A DNA stretch of 32,680 bases. It comes from RGIG2206 sp045648425 (lineage in GTDB: Bacteria; Bacillota; Clostridia; Oscillospirales; Acutalibacteraceae). This document shows positions 7,375 through 15,433 of the stretch, one piece after another. Both the position numbers and the translations under genes were made by a program. The DNA lies in NCBI GenBank assembly GCA_045648425.1, contig JAZRNV010000005.1:1-32680 (forward strand), in the 5' to 3' direction. The number at the start of each line of letters is the position of its first letter. The stretch's first letter is position 1. The notes below the pieces were generated by a model. It did not search any database and was not told where the DNA came from. It was given only the letters and a program-made list of their open reading frames with translations.

Positions 7375-8229
7375 ATGTATAAGCTTTCAAAGGGCTCTGC
7401 TGAGGCGGAGGTAGCACTCAGAGGCGGTGAGCTGACGGCATACCGCATTGACGGAAAGGATGTTTTGTGGACGGGTGACGCAGCTTTTTGGGCAGGTCAC
7501 GCCCCTTTGCTTTTTCCTTTTTGCAGCGGTTTGAAAAACGGCACCGTGCTTTTTGACGGCAAGCCCTATTCGGTAGGCAAGCACGGCTTTATCAGGTTTA
7601 TGAATTTTACTCTCGACGAGGTTAAAGAGGATGAAATAAGCTTGTCGGTTGAATATAATGATGAAACCCTTGCTCAGTATCCCTACAAATTCAAGGTTAC
7701 CGTTACTCATAAGATATTCGAGAGTGGCTTTGAGTCTTCTTTTAAGGTTACTAATCTTGACAGCCGTCCCATGCCCTATTGCATTGGCGGCCATCCCGGC
7801 TTTTGCACGGGGAATGTAGAAAATTGGCGCCTTGAAATGCCTTTGGATGAGGGTGCGCTGCTATATCGCGTCAACGAAAAGGGCGTAATGGCTGACGATT
7901 GCTTTGACAGCCGTAGGATGGAGGCCGAGTTTGACCTGCACTATTCTGATTTTGCCGACGATGCCTTTTTGGTGCTTGACCCCAAATCGCCTACGGTGCG
8001 CCTTGTAAACAAGCAGGACGGCCACGGCGTTGAGATGGATATAAGCGATTTTAATGCCTTTGCGGTCTGGACTGTCTATAAAGAGGGCTCGCCCTACGTT
8101 TGCCTTGAGCCGTGGAACGGGCTGCCTGCTTATGAGAACGAGTCGGGCAATTTTGAAGACAAGCCCTATGCCGTAATTCTCGCTCCCGGTGAAAGCAAAA
8201 GCGTGGGCTACACCGTCAGAGTTATCTAA
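7375..8229 (+). CDS. Aldose 1-epimerase-like protein (LacX-like)
   Basis: About 284 residues with the galactose-mutarotase beta-sandwich pattern. LRGGELTAYRIDGKDVLW opens the fold, GKHGFIR and CIGGHPGF hold the two expected histidines, and VCLEPWNG near the C-terminus holds the catalytic-base glutamate. It probably interconverts alpha and beta anomers of a hexose or its phosphate. It fits the LacX-like branch better than GalM. The start is the ATG behind GAGGAGGT with 7 bases of spacing. It is a single-gene unit, consistent with the nearby alpha-galactosidase and maltodextrin genes supplying free hexoses. Confidence 0.85.
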   Translation: MYKLSKGSAEAEVALRGGELTAYRIDGKDVLWTGDAAFWAGHAPLLFPFCSGLKNGTVLFDGKPYSVGKHGFIRFMNFTLDEVKEDEISLSVEYNDETLAQYPYKFKVTVTHKIFESGFESSFKVTNLDSRPMPYCIGGHPGFCTGNVENWRLEMPLDEGALLYRVNEKGVMADDCFDSRRMEAEFDLHYSDFADDAFLVLDPKSPTVRLVNKQDGHGVEMDISDFNAFAVWTVYKEGSPYVCLEPWNGLPAYENESGNFEDKPYAVILAPGESKSVGYTVRVI

Positions 8230-8561
8230 TCACCTATATTATTTGCCTGCATAGTATGTATCAGGGGCAAAAAACGGGTACCCTGATATATCGGTGGCAA
8301 TAATATTGTTGTCTTTAAGATTGCCGATAGGCCCCTTTAATATATAAGCACCGCCAAAATGGTTGGCGGTGCTTTTTAGTATCGAAAACATCAAACATAC
8401 AGAGAGAAAGCCCTAATCCCGTCCCATAAACAGCGGCTGTTTTGCTGAAAAGCAAAAATTAAAAATATCGTTATATATAAAAATATAATCGTTTTTAACA
8501 TTGAACAGCTTTACTTGAGGTGATAAACTGAAAAAGGAAACTGTACAAGGGGGAACAAAAA
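8230..8561. other. 332-bp intergenic region with several inverted repeats
   Basis: No gene is seen. TATCAGGG (8259-8266) pairs with CCCTGATA (8281-8288). TATCGG-GTG-GCAAT (8289-8301) pairs with ATTGCCGATA (8320-8329) around a small bulge. AGGGGC (8263-8268) could instead pair with GCCCCT (8331-8336). A strong terminator hairpin follows. After that, 8379-8547 is A/T-rich, with an isolated TATAAT at 8484-8489 lacking a good -35 box. It may be just a structured 3' end of the epimerase transcript; I do not recognise a known riboswitch. Confidence 0.4.
8347..8378 (+). terminator. Intrinsic terminator
   Basis: AGCACCGCCAA and TTGGCGGTGCT form an 11-bp stem with a 5-base loop, followed by TTTTT. 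It lies about 120 bases after the epimerase stop codon. Confidence 0.85.
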
Positions 8562-9914
8562 ATGAAACGCATTTTCTCTTTGGTAATAATGTTTATTATG
8601 ATTGCTGCGCTGGCCACCGTTGCAGTGGGCTGTAATTCTGCTCAGAACGAGGGGGATAACGGTGGCGGAAAATATGGCGGAGATATTCCCGGCGGTGTAG
8701 GCACTGTAAGTGAAGAAACCCTTGAGGCGCTGGCCCAATCAGGCACCGTCAGAATTTATGACTACAACTCTGCCCTTACCGATGAGGCAAAGGAATTTGA
8801 TAAGTACTTTGAAGAGGTTTACGGCGGCAAAATAGAGCGCAACTTTATTGAGTGGGAGGGCTGGGAAAGCAAGTTCGTTACCCATTTTGCCGGTGGCGAT
8901 GCTCCCGATGTTATCTATCTTTATTCAAAGCTGTGGCCAAAGGCCGCTTCCCGTGGAATGGTTTACAGTCAAAAAGAGCTTAAAGAAAAGGGCGTTGTAG
9001 CGCTTGATCATCCTGTAATAGCCGATTCCTATGAGCTTTCCGAAAACAATTTCTCTTTTGCAGGCGAGGTCTATTCTTTGGATGTTTACCTTGTTACTCC
9101 TGCCGTTATGGCGGTCAATGACACCTTGCTTAAGGAGTGCGGAGTTCAAAAGACCCCCATGCAGTATTATAAAGAGGGTCAGTGGACCTGGGATAATTTT
9201 CTGAAGGTGTGTGCCCAGGTTTGCTCGGTTGACCGCGACGGTGACGGAATATCCGATTACTGCGGCTATAACGGATGGAGCGGTCGCTATGTGCTGGGTA
9301 TGAATGCAGCCGAGCTTATATCCCTTAATGAGGATGGTACCGTGCAGACCAACTTTGAAAAGACAGAGGTTATTAACGGTCTGCAAATGATTAGAACTCT
9401 TTACGGTGAAAAGAAATACGGCGGTTCCGCAGAGTTCTATAAGGGCAAGCTGGCAACTCTGGTTTTTGAGGATTACAATGTTGCCAAAAATATTTATAAC
9501 GACGGCAATAAGGTTGGTTTTAATTTTAGTGTAGTTCCTTTGCCTCAGGGCCCCGATAATAATGACGGATATGTTTTTGGCGGATGCGAGGCCTACGCGG
9601 TTGTGACCTCCACCAAGAATCCCCAGGGTGCGCTTAACTATATTATTGCTAAGCATGCCTTTAACAAGCAATATGTAAAAGAAGATGAGCTTGACCTTGA
9701 GTACTGGCTGGATGATGACGGCGACCAGATGCTTGAGGATATGCGAAACAAAGTGCATGAAACCGTGTGGGATGGCGTTGGCAATACCTGGTCGGTTCAG
9801 TGGGATTTCTGGAATGCTGTGCGCACCGGTAAAAAGACGGTCCCCGAGCTGCTGACTACCTACAAGAGCGTGTTTGATCAGCAGTGCGAGGTTGAAAACA
9901 GCTATCGTGAGTAA
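8562..9914 (+). CDS. Extracellular sugar-binding lipoprotein (CUT1-type ABC transporter)
   Basis: This 450-residue protein has a lipoprotein signal peptide: basic MKR, a hydrophobic stretch and TVAVGC with the lipidated Cys at 24. A Gly/Asn/Asp-rich spacer follows. The body fits family 1 solute-binding proteins (VRIYDYNSAL, GGDAPDVIYLY, GQWTWDNFLKVC, GGCEAYAVV). Residues 224-232 (DRDGDGISD) form an EF-hand-like calcium loop with Asp at 224, 226, 228 and 232, as in some other sugar-binding proteins. AAGGGGGA precedes the ATG by 8 bases. No permease or ATPase gene adjoins it, so it must use a transporter encoded elsewhere. Position beside two alpha-galactosidase-like genes suggests an alpha-galactoside ligand, which is inference. 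Confidence 0.82.
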   Translation: MKRIFSLVIMFIMIAALATVAVGCNSAQNEGDNGGGKYGGDIPGGVGTVSEETLEALAQSGTVRIYDYNSALTDEAKEFDKYFEEVYGGKIERNFIEWEGWESKFVTHFAGGDAPDVIYLYSKLWPKAASRGMVYSQKELKEKGVVALDHPVIADSYELSENNFSFAGEVYSLDVYLVTPAVMAVNDTLLKECGVQKTPMQYYKEGQWTWDNFLKVCAQVCSVDRDGDGISDYCGYNGWSGRYVLGMNAAELISLNEDGTVQTNFEKTEVINGLQMIRTLYGEKKYGGSAEFYKGKLATLVFEDYNVAKNIYNDGNKVGFNFSVVPLPQGPDNNDGYVFGGCEAYAVVTSTKNPQGALNYIIAKHAFNKQYVKEDELDLEYWLDDDGDQMLEDMRNKVHETVWDGVGNTWSVQWDFWNAVRTGKKTVPELLTTYKSVFDQQCEVENSYRE

Positions 9915-9926
9915 TTAAAAAATATT

Positions 9927-9960
9927 AAATGCCTGTGCGAATTGCACAGGCATTTTGTTT
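9927..9960. terminator. Bidirectional intrinsic terminator
   Basis: AAATGCCTGTGC and GCACAGGCATTT form a 12-bp stem around a 5-base loop, followed by a T-rich stretch. It lies between the convergent binding-protein gene (ends 9914) and alpha-galactosidase-like gene (ends 9968). Confidence 0.9.
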
Positions 9961-9967
9961 TGCTGTG

Positions 9968-11686
9968 TTATTTTGCGGTGAAAATTCCGCAAAGGGGAAT
10001 GTTTATCTCGAACAGGTCGCAGTCGATTTTGCCTTCGCTCACCTTGTTGCCCATACAGTCAACAACCGAGTATTTGCGGCCTTTGCCACCTTTAATAATC
10101 AAACTGTCACTGCCGGTACAGTTAATGGCGGTGGTGCAGGCCACCTTGCATTCAATTACTCTGTCGGCATAGGCGGTGGCGATTTCTTCGTCACCAAGGG
10201 TAGCACAGGCCTGGCTGTAATTGGCCCAGGGCTCGGTGGCGGTCAGCTTGCCGTCAAGCAATACCTCGCGGTTCTTTCGCCAAAAACCGAGATAGTGCCC
10301 GATCATTTTAATATGGTCTTCGGGCATATTTTTTAACTTAACCGATATCTGAGGCACACCGTAAATGATGGATGCAATTTGCAATGCTGCCGCGCTGACG
10401 GGCTCCGTTGCACTCCACGTGGTCATATCAGAGTGTACTGCGGTTTTGCCCGACGTAAGGCGCAAATCAATGACGCCGATACGGTTGATTATAGAATCAC
10501 CGGGGCAATCGTTAACGCGCAACATATTGCCGTATTTTTTGACGTAAGGACCGATATAGCTTTGGCGGAACTCGATCAAAATATCGGGATTAATGGCGGT
10601 CAACTTGCTGTTTATCTCGGTCATCAGGCAATCAACGGCCTCTTCTAACGAGATAAAGTCGCGGCGGTCATCCGGCTTTATGGCCTCTTCGTTTAATCTG
10701 AAAAAGTCGATAAAGTCAAGCTTAAGCCCATCAAGCCCCCACTCTTTGACGGCGGTAACGTAAATGTTTACCAAATAATCACGCACGTCCTTGTAGCGGG
10801 GATCAAGTGCATAGGCGGTTTTGTCATACCAAGGGTTAAGCAGTTTGTCTTTAAACTGATCAAACTTTTTAGAATAAATGCCAACGAAGGGGATAGAGTA
10901 CCACAGCATAACCTTAATGCCGATTTCGTGCAGGCGGTCAACCAGCTCTTTCATATCGCCCATTTTACCGCGGGCAACCTGCCAGTCACCGCAATAGCCG
11001 TAGCCGCCACTGTTATCCTCGGTCTGCCAACCGTCGTCGATAATAACGGTATCCATACCCAAGGGCTTGGCAAGGCGACATTCTTCAATAATTTCATCCG
11101 CCTTTAGATCCTGATTAAAGCTGTACCACAGCGAATCCATAGGCATTCTGGCGGCATCGGGCACGTGAGCAGGTTTAAGACCATAGTCCTCCTCCCACCA
11201 CTTGACGGCATCGTATATAGCGTCATAGTATGGGATAGGGCGCATATCAATTCGCCAAACAGCATTGTACTCGCTGATGGGTGCCACCAAAGAGGTGAAC
11301 AGGTTAACCTCAAAATCAATCAAAGCACCGGTTGGGCGTGCGCCTGCGCCAACACTCATCGGGATGGTGGTGTCAGACGAAGCAAAGCAAAGGGTGTTGG
11401 TATCGGTTTTTGAAATAAGTTGCAAAATCGGAATACCCTCTGCCAAACGAGAATGAGACGTGCGCTTATTCCACATAGGAGTAAGAGAGCGGTCATCTCT
11501 TAAAAGCGGACCCCACGCAGAAAAACTGTTAACCGTGGGCATACTCCAAGCAATTTTTGTCAAAGCGGGAGACATGGTTTGAGGCAGGGTAATGTGTACG
11601 TTAATATACAAAAAACCGTCTTTTTCGGTTTGGGTAAGGTCGTATTTTGCCCCGTCGTTTCCTTTTGAAATTTTAAAATCTAACAT
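9968..11686 (-). CDS. GH36-like alpha-galactosidase, downstream paralogue
   Basis: This 572-residue cytoplasmic protein (no signal peptide) has a melibiase-type barrel: IIDDGWQ (DDGW at 217-220), GIKVMLWY, and GLDGLKLDF with Asp324 as the probable nucleophile. The acid/base is probably Asp393 or Asp397 in RVNDCPGD. It is shorter than typical GH36 enzymes of about 700 residues, with a reduced N-terminal sandwich. It should release galactose from alpha-galactosides, though other alpha-linked substrates are possible. It follows its 572-residue paralogue by 14 bases with its own GGAG site. Identity between the two is about half over the first 100 residues but 86 of 98 over the last 98. Confidence 0.75.
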   Translation of the reverse strand: MLDFKISKGNDGAKYDLTQTEKDGFLYINVHITLPQTMSPALTKIAWSMPTVNSFSAWGPLLRDDRSLTPMWNKRTSHSRLAEGIPILQLISKTDTNTLCFASSDTTIPMSVGAGARPTGALIDFEVNLFTSLVAPISEYNAVWRIDMRPIPYYDAIYDAVKWWEEDYGLKPAHVPDAARMPMDSLWYSFNQDLKADEIIEECRLAKPLGMDTVIIDDGWQTEDNSGGYGYCGDWQVARGKMGDMKELVDRLHEIGIKVMLWYSIPFVGIYSKKFDQFKDKLLNPWYDKTAYALDPRYKDVRDYLVNIYVTAVKEWGLDGLKLDFIDFFRLNEEAIKPDDRRDFISLEEAVDCLMTEINSKLTAINPDILIEFRQSYIGPYVKKYGNMLRVNDCPGDSIINRIGVIDLRLTSGKTAVHSDMTTWSATEPVSAAALQIASIIYGVPQISVKLKNMPEDHIKMIGHYLGFWRKNREVLLDGKLTATEPWANYSQACATLGDEEIATAYADRVIECKVACTTAINCTGSDSLIIKGGKGRKYSVVDCMGNKVSEGKIDCDLFEINIPLCGIFTAK

Positions 11687-11700
11687 GAACTCAACTCCAG

Positions 11701-13419
11701 TTATTTAGCAGTCAATATACCTGCTAAAGGAATGTTAACTTCAAACAAGTCGGCATCTATAATGCCGTCGTTCACCTTGTTGCCCATACAGTCAACAACC
11801 GAGTATTTGCGGCCTTTGCCGCCTTTAATAACCAAACTGTCACAGCCGGTACAGTTGATTGCAGTGGTGCAAGCCACCTTGCACACAATCACCCTGTCGG
11901 CATAGGCGGTTGCAATTTCTTTATCCCCAAGGGTAGAGCAGGCCTGGCTGTAATTGGCCCAGGGCTCCGTGGCAGTCAACTTGCCGTCAAGCAAAACCTC
12001 GCGGTTTTCTCGCAAAAATGCAAGATAGTGGCGCAGCATCTGAATGTGATCTTGGGGCATTTCGTCCAGCTTTACCGATATCTGGGGTACGCTGTAAATA
12101 ATCGACGCAATCTGCATAGCGGCCGATTCCACACCTTCGTTTGCGCTCCACATAAGCATATCTGAGTGTACGGCGGTTTTGCCCGAGGTAAAGCGCAAAT
12201 CGATAACACCGCGACGGTTGGTGAGGGCGTCGTTGGGGCAATCACCAACACGCAACATATTGCCGTATTTTCTGATAGCAGGGCCGACGTATTTTTGGCG
12301 GAACTCGATCATAATATCGGGCTTGATGGCGGTCAACTTGTCCTTAATTTCGGTCATAAGGCAGTCGATAGCATCTTCCAACGATGTAAAGTCACGGCGG
12401 TCATCCGGCTTAATACCGTCTTCATCCATTCTGAACCAGTCGATAAAGTCAAGCTTAAGTCCATCAAGATCCCACTCTTTAACGGCCGTTACGTAGGTTT
12501 CTACAAGAAAGTCGCGGCAAACCTTGTAACGGGGGTCGATGGAAAAGGCGGTTCCGTTAGGCCAAGATTTGCGCAGCATTCCCTTAAATTCTTCGTACTT
12601 TTTAGAATAAATACCCACAAAGGGCACAGAGTACCACAGCATAACCTTAATGCCGATTTCGTGCAAGCGGTCAACAAGATTTCTCATATCGCCCATTTTG
12701 CTTTGGGCAACCTGCCAGTCACCGCAATAGGCATAGCCGCGGCTGTTATCCTCGGTCTGCCAACCATCGTCGATAATAACCGTGTCCATACCCAAAGACT
12801 TAGAAAGGCGGCACTCGTTCAAAATCCCTTCAACAGACAGATCCTGGTGAAAGCTGTACCACAGCGAATCCATAGGCATTTTAGCGGTATCGGGCACCTC
12901 TGCAGGCTTGTATCCCAGCTCATCCTCCCACCATTTAACGGCGTCATAAATAGCGTCGTAATAGGGGATGGGGCGCATGTCAATGCGCCAAGTGGCCTTG
13001 TACTCTTTTAAAGGAGCCACCAGGTCGGTGAAAAGATCAACTTTAAATTCGGTCACAGCGCCTTCTTCACAGGCACCGACCGATATATCCATCGGTATAA
13101 CGGGGTCGGATGAAGCAAAGCAAAAACTGTTATTGTCTTTTTTAGAAATAAGCTGCATTAAGGGCATACCTACCGCTAAGCGAGATGTTACGGTGGTCTT
13201 GTGCCAATTGGGTGACAATGATCGTTGCTCTCTAAGCAGCGGACCCCAAACAGAGAAAAAATCTATGGTGGGTGTGCGCCAACGTATTGATAGTTTTTCG
13301 GGCGTGGCTGTTTTAGTAAGGGTAACGGTTACGTCGACATACAAAAAACCGTCTTTTTCGGTTTGCTTAAGGTCGTATTTTGCGCCCTCGTTTCCTCCTG
13401 TGATTTTGATGTTGTACAT
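11701..13419 (-). CDS. GH36-like alpha-galactosidase, upstream paralogue
   Basis: This 572-residue protein is colinear with the next gene along the transcript. It keeps the same motifs: IIDDGWQTEDN, GLDGLKLDFIDWF and RVGDCPND. It has no signal peptide and begins behind GGAGGA with 5 bases of spacing. Differences cluster in the N-terminal domain and around the barrel (for example DFIDWFRMDEDG against DFIDFFRLNEEA), suggesting the two copies prefer different glycosides. It is the first gene of a two-gene operon driven by the promoter and palindrome at 13476-13516. Assignment to alpha-galactosidase rather than a related GH36/GH31 activity is from motifs only. Confidence 0.75.
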   Translation of the reverse strand: MYNIKITGGNEGAKYDLKQTEKDGFLYVDVTVTLTKTATPEKLSIRWRTPTIDFFSVWGPLLREQRSLSPNWHKTTVTSRLAVGMPLMQLISKKDNNSFCFASSDPVIPMDISVGACEEGAVTEFKVDLFTDLVAPLKEYKATWRIDMRPIPYYDAIYDAVKWWEDELGYKPAEVPDTAKMPMDSLWYSFHQDLSVEGILNECRLSKSLGMDTVIIDDGWQTEDNSRGYAYCGDWQVAQSKMGDMRNLVDRLHEIGIKVMLWYSVPFVGIYSKKYEEFKGMLRKSWPNGTAFSIDPRYKVCRDFLVETYVTAVKEWDLDGLKLDFIDWFRMDEDGIKPDDRRDFTSLEDAIDCLMTEIKDKLTAIKPDIMIEFRQKYVGPAIRKYGNMLRVGDCPNDALTNRRGVIDLRFTSGKTAVHSDMLMWSANEGVESAAMQIASIIYSVPQISVKLDEMPQDHIQMLRHYLAFLRENREVLLDGKLTATEPWANYSQACSTLGDKEIATAYADRVIVCKVACTTAINCTGCDSLVIKGGKGRKYSVVDCMGNKVNDGIIDADLFEVNIPLAGILTAK

Positions 13420-13475
13420 AAAAACTCCTCCAATAAAAAAGGTTGTTTTTCTTGATAAAATCTCATTGTTGGTGT

Positions 13476-13504
13476 ATTATAATGGTTATGGTTAGTCGAA
13501 ACAA
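13476..13504 (-). promoter_or_regulatory. Promoter of the GH36 gene pair
   Basis: On the - strand, TTGTTT (13499-13504) and a perfect TATAAT (13476-13481) are separated by 17 bases, 57 bases before the start codon at 13419. The -35 box lies inside a palindrome, which suggests repression. Confidence 0.75.
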
Positions 13505-13516
13505 ACTTGTTTCGAC
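13495..13516. promoter_or_regulatory. Perfect 10-bp palindrome, candidate repressor operator
   Basis: GTCGAAACAA and TTGTTTCGAC are exact inverted repeats with a 2-base centre. They cover the -35 box of the GH36 promoter. Size and symmetry fit a dimeric repressor such as a LacI or GntR family member. No such regulator gene is in the window. There is no T-tract, so it is less likely to be a terminator for the LicD gene ending at 13529. Confidence 0.6.
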
Positions 13517-13528
13517 AAACAACAATCA

Positions 13529-14338
13529 TTATAATTCAAGTTCAATAAATGTATGGTTGCCGTGTCGCTTGTCTTCAGGAGGAAATTGCATATAATCCCC
13601 AAAAACAGCTTTCAGATAGGCGTCATATCCCTTGGGTACAGGCATTTCTGTGTCTTCAAAGGGCAGCAGGACGGCACTTTCAAACCATTCCTTTGGAAAA
13701 ATGTTGCCCATATATCCGATGCCCGAGCATAGCTCGCGTACCTGTGAGCATTGCTCTGTGGGATATTTGGTCATACGCTTTTCGCACCTTTTCCACGCTT
13801 TGGTGCGCGCCTTTTCGGTTGGCTTGAGAGCAAGCAGCACCTTGCAGGCAGTTTTTACAAGCCCGCCGTGGTTTTGGGGTGTGCCGTAGTTGTAAAGGCA
13901 AAACAGAAGGGCGTTAATTTTTTGAGTAAGCTGTTTGATTTTGCTGTCGGGGCAGCCATCCAGTGGCAAAATATCCAGAGCCACACCCCGAGGAATATCG
14001 GTTAGGTTTTGCTGCTCTTTTATAATGCAATGGGTGGTCTTGTCCACAAGGGTGGTTATGTATTGCCCGCAGTATTTGCCCTCGTCGGTGCGAATTAGGG
14101 CGTAGCGGTCGGTATCCTGCCAGATTTTATAAAGTCGCTCATAATCGGCGCGAGGCATAAAGAGGTCGACATCATCATCCCAGGGGATGAAGCCGCCGTG
14201 GCGCACGGCGCCTATGCAACCACCGCCGCACAAAAAGAAGGAAAGTCCGTTTTGATCGCAAAAGGACTTAAAATCCTTCAGTATTTCAAGCGATTTCAGC
14301 TGTAAAGCGCGCAGTTGGCCTTCTTTAAATTCAAACAT
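13529..14338 (-). CDS. LicD-family phosphotransferase/nucleotidyltransferase
   Basis: This 269-residue protein has the LicD signature: LRALQLKSLEILKDF, then FFLCGGGCIGAVRHGGFIPWDDDVDLFMPR with acidic residues 54-58 (DDDVD) forming the probable metal site. LicD proteins transfer phosphocholine or similar phospho-groups onto surface glycans and teichoic acids; the group transferred here is unknown. The ATG follows AAGGTG by 5 bases. The gene lies 9 bases after the dehydrogenase gene and probably shares its transcript. It ends 109 bases before the first GH36 gene, which has its own promoter. Confidence 0.85.
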   Translation of the reverse strand: MFEFKEGQLRALQLKSLEILKDFKSFCDQNGLSFFLCGGGCIGAVRHGGFIPWDDDVDLFMPRADYERLYKIWQDTDRYALIRTDEGKYCGQYITTLVDKTTHCIIKEQQNLTDIPRGVALDILPLDGCPDSKIKQLTQKINALLFCLYNYGTPQNHGGLVKTACKVLLALKPTEKARTKAWKRCEKRMTKYPTEQCSQVRELCSGIGYMGNIFPKEWFESAVLLPFEDTEMPVPKGYDAYLKAVFGDYMQFPPEDKRHGNHTFIELEL

Positions 14339-14347
14339 TTTATCACC

Positions 14348-15313
14348 TTAACCCTTTTCGGGATGGTTTACGCAGTTTTGCGTTTTATGGGTCATATAGC
14401 ATTTCAGATTGTCTGCAACGATGGATATAAGCCGTTCTCTTGCTTCGGGTGTTGCCCAAGCAACATGAGGTGTGATAACAAGGTTGGGTGCCTTAAGCAA
14501 AGGATCCCCCTCTTTCATGGGCTCAACGTCGGCAACGTCAATGGCGGCGCCTGCGATGACACTCCTTTCAAGAGCGTCAATCAGGTCGGGCTCACATATT
14601 ACGCCTCCTCTTGAGGTGTTGATCAAAAATGCGCTTTTTTTCATCATTCCCAAGGTTGTGCCGTTGACAAGGTGGCGCGTTTCGGGAGTGAGAGGGCAGT
14701 GAACAGATATAAAATCAGAGGAGCGAAACAGTTCCTCTTTCGTTACATAGGTGTATGGGCAGTCGGGCTTTTTGGTGCGAGTGCACACAACAACCTTCAT
14801 TCCCAGTGCTTCGGCAACCTTTGCCACCGATTGGCCGATGGCGCCAAAGCCGAATATACCCAGAGTTTTGCCTTGCACCTCGCACATGGGTTCGGTAAGA
14901 TAGGTAAAGGCAGCGCTGCGGCACCAGTCACCCGAATGGACTGAACGGTCATAGGCACAAATGCTGCCTGCAAGAGAGAGCATAAGTCCGACGGTGTGCT
15001 GGGTTACCGAGTGGGTTGAATAGCCGGGCACGTTGCAAACGGTAATGCCTCTGCGGTCGGCTGCGTCAAGGTCAACATTGTTGTAGCCGGTGGCAAACAG
15101 CCCTATAAACTTAAGGTTGGGGCAATTATCCATAATTTCGGCCGTCATGTTGGCTTTGTTGCATATAATAGCGTCGGCATCCTTTGATACCGAAATAATT
15201 TGTTCAGAAGTTAGAAGGTCATAACAAAAGGCCTCGCCCAACCGACAGATTGGGTCAAGGGATACGTCATTGTCAGAAACAACGGTGTTGCAATCGAGCA
15301 AAACAATTTTCAT
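14348..15313 (-). CDS. D-isomer-specific 2-hydroxyacid dehydrogenase (glycerate dehydrogenase-like)
   Basis: This 321-residue protein has the full family layout. The NAD-binding GFGAIG is at 155-160, the substrate Arg235 in NTSRGGV, Glu264 in DVEP and the catalytic His283 in TPHVAWAT. CNVPGYSTHSVTQHTVGLMLSLA is typical of the HprA/glycerate dehydrogenase branch, so reduction of hydroxypyruvate or a similar 2-keto acid is likely. AGGGGTG precedes the ATG. It heads a two-gene operon with the LicD gene. The partnership is not an obvious pathway; a hydroxyacid used in surface decoration is possible but unproven. Confidence 0.88.
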   Translation of the reverse strand: MKIVLLDCNTVVSDNDVSLDPICRLGEAFCYDLLTSEQIISVSKDADAIICNKANMTAEIMDNCPNLKFIGLFATGYNNVDLDAADRRGITVCNVPGYSTHSVTQHTVGLMLSLAGSICAYDRSVHSGDWCRSAAFTYLTEPMCEVQGKTLGIFGFGAIGQSVAKVAEALGMKVVVCTRTKKPDCPYTYVTKEELFRSSDFISVHCPLTPETRHLVNGTTLGMMKKSAFLINTSRGGVICEPDLIDALERSVIAGAAIDVADVEPMKEGDPLLKAPNLVITPHVAWATPEARERLISIVADNLKCYMTHKTQNCVNHPEKG

Positions 15314-15341
15314 CCGAACACCCCTATTACATATTAGTTAT

Positions 15342-15370
15342 ATATTAAAACAAATCAAGATAGGTTTCAA
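15342..15370 (-). promoter_or_regulatory. Sigma-A promoter for the dehydrogenase-LicD operon
   Basis: On the - strand, TTGAAA (15365-15370) and TAATAT (15342-15347) are separated by 17 bases, about 29 bases before the start codon at 15313. The divergent malQ gene must use a promoter within 15371-15433 that I cannot assign with confidence. Confidence 0.6.
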
Positions 15371-15433
15371 TCATTTTTTGCATATTTAATATAAAAATTC
15401 AAAACATATTACAGATATATCAGAGGTGATAGC

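Noticed and set aside
8925..9758. 277-residue - strand frame
   Set aside because: It lies wholly inside the binding-protein gene, which has a signal peptide, ribosome site and family motifs; the antisense product resembles nothing.
12166..13011. 281-residue + strand frame
   Set aside because: Antisense shadow of the GH36 gene, whose motifs are clear on the - strand.
13495..13516. Palindrome as a terminator for the LicD gene
   Set aside because: No T-tract follows on the - strand, and it coincides with the -35 box of the next promoter.
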